DNA from: JBDTSW01 sp963758845
GTDB lineage: Bacteria; Actinomycetota; Thermoleophilia; Solirubrobacterales; 70-9
Direction of reading: 5' to 3'
NCBI GenBank assembly: GCA_963758845.1
Contig: CAVWWX010000002.1
Coordinates: 1,488,001 to 1,552,000, forward strand
Length of the DNA stretch: 64,000 nt
A model generated the notes under the pieces. The model was not told the origin of the DNA and made no database searches. It saw only the letters and a list, made by a program, of their open reading frames with translations. Position numbers and translations under genes: made by a program. Positions 53,478 through 62,433 of this stretch are shown here, in pieces. Every line of letters begins with the position of its first letter. The first letter of the stretch is position 1.

Positions 53478-54648
53478 GCCCGGCGCTCCTCGCCCGGATC
53501 GCGAGCGCCAGCTCCAGCCGCCGCCGCGGATCGTCCAGGCCCTCGCCGAAGACCTCTCGCAGCTGGCTCAGCCGGTAGCGAACGGTCTGGGTGTGGACGT
53601 GGAGGGCCTCGGCCGCGACCCGGACCTCACCGTGGGCGTCGATCCAGGCCTCGAGGGTCTCGAGCAGGCGAGCCCTGCGATTGGCCGGGAGGCCGTCCAG
53701 GGGCGCGAGCGCGCGCCGGGCCAGGTCGCCGGAGAGCCCCGCCTCCGCAGCCAACAGGACGTCGAGCAGGCGTTCGGACGAGTCGACCATGCCGTCGCCC
53801 GCCGACAGGCCCATGGCCAATCGCGCCCGCCGCGCCGAAGCCGGCGCATCGCGCCACTCGACCGTCTGCCCCAGGCCCGCGCGCGTGCCCTCCGCCGCCG
53901 CCGCGACCGCGGCCCGGCGGCGAGGCCCATCAGGGTCCGGGATGACCGCCACCGAGACCGCGTCCACGTCGCTCACGACGGTGCCAACTGGCAGGCGCGA
54001 GGCGACGCTCGCGGGCGAGTCTGCCTCGAAGGCCAGCACGGCCAGGGCGCCCGGGAGCTTCCATTCCGCTTCGCTCGCCGCCGCCTCGATCGCCGCGGCC
54101 TCGGCCGGTGGCTCGCGCAGCAGGAGGTCGACCAGCCGGTGGCGGCGGGCCTGCAGCTCGGAGACGGCGCGCGACTGCTCGCGAGCGAAGCCCTCGGCCG
54201 AGGCGGCCGAGATCTCGTCGATGTAGGCGAAGATCGCCTCGGCCAGCGTGTAGAGCGAACGGGGATCGATGTTGGCGCGGTCCCCGGCGTCGGCCAGCCC
54301 GCGCCAGGCGACCTGCGCGCCCGCCCGATAGGCGCGAAGCAGCGCGTCCAGGCTGCGGCCGACGCGGTACTCGCCCGCGCCGAACTCGACGTAGATCTGG
54401 CGCTCCGGAAGGCCGGCGTCCGAGCCCGTCAGCACCAGCTCGACGAACCCGTCGAGTGCCTGGCGCACGCCCAGTCGCACGTTCTCCTCGACCCCCGAGC
54501 TGTAGTCGGGGACGGCCGTCTCGACGGCGGTGATCACCTCGTCGACCAGGCCGGGGAGCGACGGCTCGAGCGCGCGAGCGAGGCCCGGATCGAGGTCCCG
54601 CCAGGCGGGCCTCAGCGATTCTTTGTGCGATTGCTCAGTTTTTGCCAT
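53464..54648 (-). CDS. PucR/CdaR-family transcriptional regulator
   Basis: 394 residues. N-terminal sensory GAF/PAS-like and helical region (IYVEFGAGEYRVGRSLDALL) then the C-terminal helix-turn-helix WIDAHGEVRVAAEALHVHTQTVRYRLSQLREV, the PucR_C_HTH signature. Members respond to purines or small acids and act on neighbouring genes; this one is convergent with mtaD, so purine/MTA salvage is the first candidate. Divergent from the desaturase gene with 57 bp between the starts. Confidence 0.83.
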   Translation of the reverse strand: MAKTEQSHKESLRPAWRDLDPGLARALEPSLPGLVDEVITAVETAVPDYSSGVEENVRLGVRQALDGFVELVLTGSDAGLPERQIYVEFGAGEYRVGRSLDALLRAYRAGAQVAWRGLADAGDRANIDPRSLYTLAEAIFAYIDEISAASAEGFAREQSRAVSELQARRHRLVDLLLREPPAEAAAIEAAASEAEWKLPGALAVLAFEADSPASVASRLPVGTVVSDVDAVSVAVIPDPDGPRRRAAVAAAAEGTRAGLGQTVEWRDAPASARRARLAMGLSAGDGMVDSSERLLDVLLAAEAGLSGDLARRALAPLDGLPANRRARLLETLEAWIDAHGEVRVAAEALHVHTQTVRYRLSQLREVFGEGLDDPRRRLELALAIRARSAGLSPE

Positions 54649-54705
54649 GGAACTCGTGTCCCGTAAGCATAGAAGGCGCAGCGATATGTCCGTAGCCTCA
54701 AGTTA

Positions 54706-55626
54706 ATGCACGAGATGACCACGACCGAGAAGACGGCAAACCTTCTGGCCGTCGCGCTCCCGTTCGCCGCGGCGATCGCGGCGATCCCGCTGCTGTGGAA
54801 CCAACTGGTGAGCGCGACCGACCTGGCGATCATGGTCGGGATGTACCTGATCACCGCCTTCGGGATCACGATCGGCTATCACCGGCTGCTCACGCACAGA
54901 GCCTTCGAGACCGTCGCGCCGCTGCGCTACGCGTTCGCGATCATGGGATCGATGGCCGTCCAGGGCTCGGTCATCGCCTGGGTGGCGGATCACCGCAAGC
55001 ACCACGCCTTCGCCGACGAGGACGGGGACCCGCACTCGCCCCACGGCCACGGCAGCGGCGCGGGCGGCGTGCTCAAGGGCCTGTGGCACGCACATGTCGG
55101 CTGGCTCCTGGACGGGCACGGGCGCGCGGACTGGTACCGCTATGCCCCCGAGCTCATGGACGACCCCGGAATGCGCAGGATCAACCGCGCCTTCCCGGCC
55201 CTGGTCGGCCTGACCCTCGCGATCCCGTTCGCCGCGGGGTGGCTGCTCACCGGCACCCTCGCCGGCGCCCTGACGGGGCTGCTCTGGGGCGGATTCGTGC
55301 GGATCTTCTGCGGGCACCACGTGACCTGGAGCATCAACTCCGTCTGCCACTTCATGGGCACGAGGCGGTTCGTCGTGGACGACGAGTCGCGCAACGTCTT
55401 CTGGCTCTCACTGCCGTCGCTGGGCGAGTCCTGGCACCACAACCACCACGCGTTCCCGCGCGCGGCCGTCCAGGGCCTGCGCCGGTGGGAGATCGACATC
55501 TCCGGAGCCGTGATCGGCGGCCTCGAGCGCCTCGGCCTGGCCTGGAACGTGGTCCGGATCAGCCCCGAGCGCCAGGAGGAGCGCCGCACCGCCGGCGTCC
55601 GCCGGGTCTCGCTCGCCCAGGACTGA
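54706..55626 (+). CDS. membrane fatty-acid (acyl-CoA delta-9 type) desaturase
   Basis: 306 residues, integral membrane. The three His boxes of membrane desaturases are intact: HRLLTH (59-64), HRKHHAFADEDGDPH (96-110) and WHHNHHAFPR near 243-252. Hydrophobic segments around AIAAIPLLWNQLV, AAGWLLTGTLAGALTGLLWG form the usual four-helix pair. Introduces a double bond into acyl chains, adjusting membrane fluidity. Its ATG is 57 bp from the PucR start; the gene stands alone. Confidence 0.92.
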   Translation: MHEMTTTEKTANLLAVALPFAAAIAAIPLLWNQLVSATDLAIMVGMYLITAFGITIGYHRLLTHRAFETVAPLRYAFAIMGSMAVQGSVIAWVADHRKHHAFADEDGDPHSPHGHGSGAGGVLKGLWHAHVGWLLDGHGRADWYRYAPELMDDPGMRRINRAFPALVGLTLAIPFAAGWLLTGTLAGALTGLLWGGFVRIFCGHHVTWSINSVCHFMGTRRFVVDDESRNVFWLSLPSLGESWHHNHHAFPRAAVQGLRRWEIDISGAVIGGLERLGLAWNVVRISPERQEERRTAGVRRVSLAQD

Positions 55627-55704
55627 CGACTCGCGCCACAGGGGTCGCCGGGTCAAGCCCTTGGTGGCGTGCGAGTGCTTCGTGACAGGAGTACCGTCGC
55701 TCAC

Positions 55705-57006
55705 ATGCTCACGCGCCTGAAGATCGTGACCGCCACCCTTACGACCGGGGCGTTGCTCACTCTGCCGGCCTCCTCCGGGGCGGAGGTTTTCGAGGTGACC
55801 GAGCGGGGCGATCACGCCCCCGGGGCGTGCACGAACGGGGACTGCACCCTGCGCGAGGCCGTGATCGAGGCCAACGGGCAGCCCGGGGACGACCGCGTCG
55901 AGCTCCCCAGCCGCAAGCCCTACAACCTCACCCGCGAGCTGGGTCTCGGGCCGGGCGAGGCCGAGGACGGGGATCTCGACCTCGATTCGGGCCTCGGCAA
56001 CCTGATCACGATCGCTCATCCCGGCAAGGGACTGGCAACGATCGACGCGACCGGCGCCGAGGACCGGGCGATCGAGCTGGTGGGCGCCGGGACGCTCCGC
56101 AAGCTCCAGCTCCGCGACGGCGACGCCAACTCGACCGGAGAGGCCGGCGGGGCGCTCTCGGTCGACGGCAACGCCACGATCGTCCGGTCGCGGATCAAGG
56201 GCAGCGAGGGCTCGGACGTGGGCGGCGGGATCTTCATCGCCGACGGGCGGCTGATCCTCCGCCGGAGCTCCGTCCGCCAGAACGTCGCCGGCGGCGAGGG
56301 TGGTGGCATCTTCGTCAACGAGGACGCCAGGTTCGAGCTGGTGAGGAGCACCCTTGCCCGTAACGAGGCCGACGACGGTGGCGGCGTCTACACGGAATCC
56401 GAAGCCGCGGGTAACCAGGTGCTGGCTTCGACCGTTGCCGGCAACGAGGCGACGGAGGAGGGCGCCGGGATCTGGCACGGCGGGCCGTCGCTCCTGCTTT
56501 CGAACTCCACGGTCGCCGACAACACGGCTGACGGCTCCGGTGGCGGCCTGTACGCAGCCCCCGACTCGGGGACCGCGGTCGAGTTCGTGACGATCGCCCG
56601 CAATCGCGCTGACGCCGACGACACCGGCCCCCACGGAGGTGGCGGGATCTTCGCCGACGGCGGCGACGACGTGGTCGTGGCGGTCAACAGCCTGCTCGCG
56701 CGGAACCGGACCACGGACGGTGCCTTTCAGGACTGCGACGCGCCGGCGCCGGTGGGGATCGTCGGCGCCGGGGGCAACCTGATCACGACGGACCAGGACT
56801 GCCCGTTCTTCGACAACGTCGAGGACATCGTCGACCCGGAGCCGCTGATCGGCGTGCTCGACGCGAATGGCGGGCCCACGCAGACGGTCAAGCTCAAGCA
56901 GGGAAGTCCGGCGATCGACGAGGCAGACGGCATGAGCCTGGAGGACGTTGACCAGCGCGGCGTCGAGCGTAACGACCCGGACATCGGCGCCTTCGAACGC
57001 GAGTAG
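55705..57006 (+). CDS. secreted CSLREA-domain beta-helix protein (copy 2)
   Basis: About 433 residues, paralogue of the protein at 38042-39445. A signal peptide (IVTATLTTGALLTLPASSGA) then the CSLREA-type motif GDCTLREAVIEANGQPGD, repeating strands (GGALSVDGNATIVRSRIK, GGGIFIADGRLILRRSSVR, STLARNEADDGGG), and a C-terminal Q-anchor end (LDANGGPTQTVKLKQGSPAI, DIGAFERE). Start ATG 55705 fits the signal peptide; GTG 55669 upstream is possible. Extracellular, function unknown. Two such genes 17 kb apart suggest a family that expanded by duplication. Confidence 0.83.
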   Translation: MLTRLKIVTATLTTGALLTLPASSGAEVFEVTERGDHAPGACTNGDCTLREAVIEANGQPGDDRVELPSRKPYNLTRELGLGPGEAEDGDLDLDSGLGNLITIAHPGKGLATIDATGAEDRAIELVGAGTLRKLQLRDGDANSTGEAGGALSVDGNATIVRSRIKGSEGSDVGGGIFIADGRLILRRSSVRQNVAGGEGGGIFVNEDARFELVRSTLARNEADDGGGVYTESEAAGNQVLASTVAGNEATEEGAGIWHGGPSLLLSNSTVADNTADGSGGGLYAAPDSGTAVEFVTIARNRADADDTGPHGGGGIFADGGDDVVVAVNSLLARNRTTDGAFQDCDAPAPVGIVGAGGNLITTDQDCPFFDNVEDIVDPEPLIGVLDANGGPTQTVKLKQGSPAIDEADGMSLEDVDQRGVERNDPDIGAFERE

Positions 57007-58981
57007 TCAGGCGGCGTCGAGCCGTTCGGCGAGCCCCACGAACCAGTCGAGCGCGGCGGGGTTGGCGAGCGAGTCGCGGCTGGCGGCCTGCTCGACGGGG
57101 GTGCCGGTCAGGATCCGCTTCACGGGCACCTCGAGCACCTTGCCCGAGAGCGTGCGGGGAACCTCGGCGATCGCGAAGACCTCGTTGGGAACGTGGCGCG
57201 GCGAGCAGGTCTCGCGAATCGAGCGCTTGATCTGAGCGACGAGGTCGTCGCTCAGATCCTCGCCCTCGCGCAGCACGACGAACAGGGGCATCCACCCCTC
57301 GGTGCCGGGCCGGGGGATGTCGACGACCAGGGCGTCCATCACCTCGGGCACGGCCTGCACCGCCCGGTAGATCTCGCTGGTGCCCATCCGGACCCCCTGG
57401 CGGTTGATGGTCGAGTCCGACCGTCCGTAGATGACGGCGGTGCCGCGGTCGGTGATCTCGATCCAGTCGCCGTGGCGCCAGACCCCCGGGTACTGCTCGA
57501 AGTAGGCCTCGCGAAGGCGCGAGCCGTCCTCGTCGCCCCAGAAGAAGACGGGCATCGACGGCATCGGCTCGGTCAGGACGAGCTCGCCCACCTCGTTGAT
57601 GAGCGGGCGGCCGTCGGGGTCCCAGGCCTCGACCCCGGCGCCGAGCGCGCGGCCCTGAAGCTCGCCGCGATAGACGGGGAGCAACGGGACGCCGCCGACG
57701 AACGCGGTGCAGACGTCGGTGCCGCCCGAGGTCGAGAAGAGCCAGGTGTCCTCGCCGACGTGGTCGTAGATCCACTGGAACCCCTCGGGCGCCAGTGGCG
57801 AGCCGGTCGAGCCGATCGCGCCAAGTCGCGAGAGGTCGCGGCCGGCGCCGGGCTCGACGCCCGCGTTCATGCACGCGGCGATGTAGCTGGCGGAGGTGCC
57901 GAAGCAGGTGACGCCGGCGCGCTCGGCGAGGTCCCAGAGCACGCCCATGTCCGGGTGGCCGGGGTTTCCGTCATAGAGGACGACCGACGCCGGGGTGAGC
58001 AGGGCCGAGACGAGGAAGTTCCACATCATCCAGCCGGTTGTCGTGAACCAGAAGATCCGATCGCCCTCCTGGGCGTCGACGTGGAGGTGGAGCTTCTTCA
58101 GGTGCTCGAGGAGGATCCCGCCCTGCCCCTGCACGATCGCCTTCGGCAGGCCCGTCGTGCCGGACGAGTAGAGGACCCAAAGCGGGTGGTCGAACGGCAC
58201 CCGGTCGAACGCCGGCGCCGCGCCCGCTCCCGAGGCAAGCAGGGCGTCCCATGTGGTCGCCCGCTCCAGGGCCGCCGGGTCCGCGTCCGCGTCGAGGTAT
58301 CCGATCAGGACCGTGTGCTCCAGCGAGGGCATCTGCTCCTGCAGCGCCGGCCACCGTGTCGAGGCGGTCGAAGTCCTTGCCGCCGTAGCGGTAGCCGTCG
58401 ACCGCGAACAGCACCTTGGGCTCGATCTGCGCGAAGCGGTCGACCACCGAGCCGGCGCCGAAGTCCGGCGAGCAGCTCGACCAGACGGCCCCGATCGACG
58501 CGGTGGCCAGGAACGCGACGAGCGCCTCGGGCGTGTTCGGGACGTAGGCGACGACCCGATCGCCCCGTTCGACGCCCAGCGCCCGGAGGCCGGCCGCCGC
58601 CGCGGCGACCTGCCGTTCCAGCTCGCCCCACGTGAGCGTGTCGAGCTCGCGCAGCTCGGAGGCGTGCTGGACCGCCAGCGCGGCCGGGTCGCGGTCACGG
58701 AAGACGTGTTCCGCGTAGTTCAGCTCCGCGCCCTCGAACCAGCGCGCGCCGGGCATGGTGCGCTCGGCCAGGACCCGCTTGTACGAGCCCGACGAGCGGA
58801 CGTCGAAGTAGTCCCAGATCGAGCCCCAGAACTCCTCCAGCTCCGCCACCGACCAGCTCCAGAGCTCCTCGTAGGAGCCGACGGCGACCCCGCGCTCGCG
58901 CTTCAGCCAGCGCATGTAGGCGGTCATGGCGGCCCGCTCGACGCGCTCGTCGCTGGGCTCCCAGAGCTTCTCGGCGCTCAT
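57007..58981 (-). CDS. acetoacetyl-CoA synthetase (one frameshift)
   Basis: About 657 residues, an ANL ligase turning acetoacetate plus CoA and ATP into acetoacetyl-CoA. FWGSIWDYFDV near residue 51 and RWFEGAELNYAEH are the AACS N-terminal signature; the P-loop VLYSSGTTGLPKAIVQGQGG, GATTGWMMWNFLVSALL-like FTTTGWMMWNFLVSALL, YGRSDSTINRQGVRMGT and the catalytic Lys loop RTLSGKVLEVPVKRIL. One base removed near 58343 joins the N-terminal third. It would recover acetoacetate from HMG-CoA lyase or PHB breakdown. Minus-strand, the start divergent from nothing; ends next to the second CSLREA gene. Confidence 0.9.
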
Positions 58982-59006
58982 CGTCCGGAGCCTAGTCGAG
59001 GGTGCG

Positions 59007-60215
59007 TCAGCCCTGGCGGCGCCCGAGATCGCGGTCGAGCTGGCGGATCAGCTCGAGCGTGAAGCCCCGGGCGCGGTCGATCGCCGCGGGGTCCACCTCG
59101 GCCGCGACGTCGCTCGGCAGGTGATAGCCCGGGACGTAGCCGTCGTCGTCCGTGCAGGAGATCCCGATCGAGGCGAAGCGCGAGATCCGCGGCGGCATCT
59201 CGTCGCCGGCCAGCGCCAGCGCGACCGGCTTGGCGCCGTAGCGGCTCGGGCCCTCGGCGTCCGCCTCGGCGATCGCCGAGGCCAGCTCGACCAGGCGGCG
59301 ATCCGCCGGATAGGTCACCGCCCAGCCTCCGGAGCGGTGGAAGCGAACCTGCCCATGGCCGACCGTGTCGAGGTTCACGAAGTAGGTCGGCTTGTCGGCG
59401 AGGAACTTGCGGTGGGAGCGCGTGAACGCGCGCATGCCCTCCTGGAGGCACTCCTCGGCGCCTGGGAGGACGATCCAGACGTCGAGGTTCTCGGGCGGGT
59501 CGTCGTCAAGGTCGGTAACCGCGCCGATCGCCGCCGCGACGCCCGAGGCGTTGTCGTTTGCGCCGGGCACGACGTCGGAGAGCTGGATGTCGACGAGGGC
59601 GAAGACGCCGACCAGCAGCAGCAGGGTGGGCGGCAACTGGACGACCGCGACGATCTCGGAGTCGATCCCCGCCATGCGAGCTCCCAGCGCCGGCAGCAGC
59701 AGCGCGAGCGACCAGAAGAGGAATCGAAACGGGCCGAACCAGGCGTGGCTTTGGGCGAAGCGGGCGCTCGCGCGCGCCCGCTTCGGGGCGAACGCTGCGC
59801 CGGTCCTCGCGGCGTCCAGGTGGGCGGTGACGATCACGCGGGCGGGCAGCGACGGCCGCTCGCCGCGCGAGACCACGTTCTGCGATGCGCGGCGGAAGAA
59901 GAGCCTTCGCAGGAGGTAGAAGCGGTAGTCGAGGTCCAGGTACATGGACGTGGCGGCCGCCAGCACCAGCCCGAACCCCAGCGCGGGGACGGCGACGGCG
60001 ACCAGCGAGCCGGCGATCCCCAGGACGCAGTGCGCCGCGTAGACCAGCGCGAACTGCGGGTGCACGTAGGTCGGCTCGACCTCGACGCGGCGCCCCGACT
60101 CGCGAAGGCGCTCGGCCATGCGGTTCGCCGCACGCCGCTCGGCGTCGGTCCCGGCAAGCCGGCCCTCGAACGAGCACAGCTCCTCCACCACCTCCATGCC
60201 CGCGCCGCGCTCCAT
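59007..60215 (-). CDS. membrane-embedded M28-family aminopeptidase-like protein
   Basis: 402 residues. M28 zinc-peptidase motifs: IVTAHLDAAR near residue 128, GANDNASGVAAAIGA (the bridging Asp) near 216, LPGAEECLQEGM (Glu pair) and YVPGYHLPSDVAA (late His). Unusually, several hydrophobic segments lie between and before these (FALVYAAHCVLGIAGSLVAV, LLLPALGARMAG, VVQLPPTLLLLVGVFALVDI), so the enzyme is a multi-pass membrane protein with the catalytic parts split around them. Exact substrate unknown; a membrane peptide or dipeptide is likely. Close to the AACS start (25 bp). Confidence 0.82.
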   Translation of the reverse strand: MERGAGMEVVEELCSFEGRLAGTDAERRAANRMAERLRESGRRVEVEPTYVHPQFALVYAAHCVLGIAGSLVAVAVPALGFGLVLAAATSMYLDLDYRFYLLRRLFFRRASQNVVSRGERPSLPARVIVTAHLDAARTGAAFAPKRARASARFAQSHAWFGPFRFLFWSLALLLPALGARMAGIDSEIVAVVQLPPTLLLLVGVFALVDIQLSDVVPGANDNASGVAAAIGAVTDLDDDPPENLDVWIVLPGAEECLQEGMRAFTRSHRKFLADKPTYFVNLDTVGHGQVRFHRSGGWAVTYPADRRLVELASAIAEADAEGPSRYGAKPVALALAGDEMPPRISRFASIGISCTDDDGYVPGYHLPSDVAAEVDPAAIDRARGFTLELIRQLDRDLGRRQG

Positions 60216-60261
60216 CCCTGGCGATTATCGGGGTTGGCGCGGGCTATGGTTGCGCCACTGC

Positions 60262-60346
60262 GCCGGAGTGGCGGAATTGGTCATACGCGCGGCCCTCAAA
60301 AGGCCGTGTCCTTCGGGACATGTGGGTTCGACTCCCACCTCCGGCA
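60262..60346 (+). tRNA. tRNA-Leu, anticodon CAA
   Basis: 85-nt class II tRNA with a 7-bp acceptor stem (GCCGGAG / CTCCGGC), anticodon loop CTCAAAA giving CAA, long variable arm with hairpin GTCC-TTCG-GGAC, and T-arm GGGTTCGACTCCC. Discriminator A. No CCA is encoded. It reads UUG leucine codons. Between the M28 gene and the HMCES gene. Confidence 0.93.
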
Positions 60347-60371
60347 TCCCCTCGGCGCTAGCCTCGATCGC

Positions 60372-61067
60372 ATGTGCGGCCGGTACAGCCTGTCCAGTCC
60401 CGACGCCGACCTCCTGAGCCGGCGCTTCAACCTGCGCGAGCGGGCCGAGGTCGACGACGAGCCCCGCTACAACATCGCGCCGACCGACCCGGTGCTGGCG
60501 GTACGACGCTCCCAGGACGGGGCGAACGAGCTGGGGCGCCTTCGCTGGGGGCTGGTGCCCGGGCGCTGGGCCGAGAAGGGCGGCGGCCGACCCCTGATCA
60601 ACGCGCGCGCCGAGACCCTCGAGAGCCAGCCTGCGTTCCGCGAGTCGTTCGCCCAGCGGCGCTGCCTGATCCCCGCCGACGGCTTCTATGAATGGCTCAG
60701 CGACGAGCGCGGCAAGCGCCCGGTCTGGTTCAGCCTCGCCGACGGCGGCCTGTTCGCCTTCGCCGGGATCTGGGCCGGGCTGCCGGAGCGCTCGGGCGAC
60801 GGCGTCCTTCACTCGTGCGCGATCGTCACCACCGACCCGAACGGCCTGATCCGGCCGATCCACGACCGGATGCCGGTACTGCTCGCGCCCGAGGCCGAGG
60901 CCGGGTGGCTCGATCCGGCCGCCGAGGCGGGCGACCTTCGCGCCCTGCTTGCGCCCGCGCCCGACGACCTGCTAGTCGGTCGCGAGGTGGGCGACTTCGT
61001 GAACAGCGTGCGCGAGGACGGCCCGCACCTGATCGAGCCGCGCGAGGAGCAGAAGAGCCTGTTTTAG
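60372..61067 (+). CDS. yedK: SOS response-associated peptidase / HMCES-type abasic-site shield
   Basis: 231 residues. Catalytic Cys directly after Met: MCGRYSLSSPDADLL. Conserved NARAETLESQPAF (Asn), IPADGFYEW (Glu), and PIHDRMPVLLAPE (His) complete the SRAP active site that forms a thiazolidine link to abasic sites in single-stranded DNA. ATG 60372 is required by the Cys2 rule. It follows tRNA-Leu by 25 bp. Its stop overlaps that of the SHOCT gene. Confidence 0.93.
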   Translation: MCGRYSLSSPDADLLSRRFNLRERAEVDDEPRYNIAPTDPVLAVRRSQDGANELGRLRWGLVPGRWAEKGGGRPLINARAETLESQPAFRESFAQRRCLIPADGFYEWLSDERGKRPVWFSLADGGLFAFAGIWAGLPERSGDGVLHSCAIVTTDPNGLIRPIHDRMPVLLAPEAEAGWLDPAAEAGDLRALLAPAPDDLLVGREVGDFVNSVREDGPHLIEPREEQKSLF

Positions 61068-61456
61068 CTGACGGCCTTCGCCTTGATCGCCTCGAACTCC
61101 GCCTGCGTGATCGTGCCCGCCTCTAGGAGCTCCTTCGCCTTGGCGATCTCGGTGGCGGAACCACCGGCGGTATCGCGCACATAGGCATCCATCGCCGCCT
61201 TCTGTTCCTGCGCCTGCTTCATGCTGCGGTCCCGCATCCCATCGTGCTGAGCGATCAGGTAGATGAGCACGCCGAGGAACGGCACGACGATCACGAACAC
61301 CACCCACGCGGCCTTGCCCCATCCACTGATGTCGTGGCGGCGGAAGAGGTCGGCGAAGACGGTGATCACGACCCAGAACCACGCGACCCAGGCGAAGAAG
61401 ACGACGATCGTCCAAAAAACCTCGCCGAACGGGTAATCCGCTGCCATCAAGAACAT
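61064..61456 (-). CDS. small membrane protein with PLDc_N-like and SHOCT domains
   Basis: 130 residues. Two hydrophobic segments near the start (VFWTIVVFFAWVAWFWVVIT and AAWVVFVIVVPFLGVLIYLI) separated by a short basic loop RRHDISGWGK form a PLDc_N-like membrane hairpin; the C-terminal EIAKAKELLEAGTITQAEFE is a SHOCT oligomerisation motif. Function unknown, common in actinobacteria. Tail-to-tail with yedK by 4 bp. Confidence 0.82.
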   Translation of the reverse strand: MFLMAADYPFGEVFWTIVVFFAWVAWFWVVITVFADLFRRHDISGWGKAAWVVFVIVVPFLGVLIYLIAQHDGMRDRSMKQAQEQKAAMDAYVRDTAGGSATEIAKAKELLEAGTITQAEFEAIKAKAVS

Positions 61457-61531
61457 TCGCTTCAGCCTCCTTGCCGGGTATCGGCGACGATCCTATATCT
61501 CGGCGCCCCGCCAGGGCCTGGAAAGCGCGGT

Positions 61532-62069
61532 CTAGGCCGGCTGGGGGGGAGGCGCCTGCTGCGCCGGCGGCGGGGGATCCTCGCCCGCGAGTGGCTGCCC
61601 GCCGATCGGCCGCTCCTCCTCGACGTGCCACTCCTGGTTGAAGGCCAAGAGGGCGACGACGATCAAGAGCAGCTGCACCGGCACCAGAACAACGGTGAGA
61701 AGACCGAGGAGGTCCTCGGGGAGCGCCGGGCGAGTCAAGCCCGTCCTTCGAGCGGGCGAACCACGCCGGCCCGGCGATCGCCGCGAAGATCGCGAGGATG
61801 ATCGCGAGCGAGGCGGCCACGGGCAAGAGGCCCCGGTTCCAGCCGAAGATGAGGATCGCGAAGAGGATGTATAGGCCCGCGTAGACGAGCGACATCGCCG
61901 CGACGCTCGAGCCCTGAAGGCGCTCCCAGCCCCCGAGGGTGACGATGATCAGCAGCACCGCCGAGACGATGAGCACGAGCGCGACGAGCCCCTTCATCGA
62001 CTTCGACGAGGCCTTTTCCCTGTTTGGGCGCCAGAGCTCGTATCCGGGCCGGACCTCGGTGACTTCCAT
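61532..62069 (-). CDS. small multi-pass membrane protein (one frameshift)
   Basis: About 178 residues after removing one base near 61738. GLVALVLIVSAVLLIIVTLG, AAMSLVYAGLYILFAILIF and VAASLAIILAIFAAIAGPAW are three or four membrane spans; a further span LLTVVLVPVQLLLIVVALLA follows the correction. The C-terminal tail is Pro-rich (EDPPPPAQQAPPPQPA). No family match recognised. It is 75 bp from the SHOCT gene start on the same strand, so co-transcription is possible. Confidence 0.6.
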
Positions 62070-62149
62070 CCCGCTGGGAAGCATATGCGCTGCCGCGGCT
62101 TCGCGCGGCGGTTGGCCGCGGCTCAAACTGCGCCTAACATCCCGCCCGC

Positions 62150-62235
62150 GCGGACGTGGCGGAACTGGCATACGCGCCAGGTTTAGGTCCTGGTGGGCCG
62201 AGAGGCCCGTGGAGGTTCGAATCCTCTCGTCCGCA
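62150..62235 (+). tRNA. tRNA-Leu, anticodon UAG
   Basis: Class II tRNA with a 7-bp acceptor stem (GCGGACG / CGTCCGC), anticodon loop TTTAGGT giving TAG, long variable arm GGGCCGAGAGGCCC, T-arm GGTTCGAATCC. Discriminator A, no encoded CCA. Reads CUA leucine codons. 77 bp upstream of tRNA-Trp. Confidence 0.93.
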
Positions 62236-62312
62236 CTCACCGCCGCACCTGAGGCACCGGACGGGATCTGGCGTCGCGGGGGCTGTGAACAACTACCATG
62301 AGCCGCCGCCCA

Positions 62313-62385
62313 GGGGGAGTGAGTTAGCGGTCCATTCGCTCGGTCTCCAAAACCGAGAACCCGGGTTCGAATCCCGGCTCCCCCG
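62313..62385 (+). tRNA. tRNA-Trp, anticodon CCA, with weak D-arm
   Basis: Acceptor stem GGGGGAG / CTCCCCC, anticodon stem TCGGT / ACCGA with loop CTCCAAA giving CCA, T-arm CCGGG-TTCGAAT-CCCGG, discriminator G, no CCA. Amino-acid identity is therefore Trp. The D-arm (AGTTAGCGGTCCATTCGC) does not form a normal 4-bp stem, while all other arms are perfect. Either an unusual tRNA or a local sequence error. Confidence 0.8.
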
Positions 62386-62433
62386 CTTGACCGAAACGCA
62401 ATGGGGCGTGGGATGTTGACCAAAGGAGAGCCT

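Noticed and set aside
20749..61738. Programmed +1 frameshifting as a biological feature of this genome
   Set aside because: The breaks lack a shared slippery codon, stop or stimulatory structure and fall in unrelated genes; a technical insertion bias explains them more simply. Kept as a finding to test.
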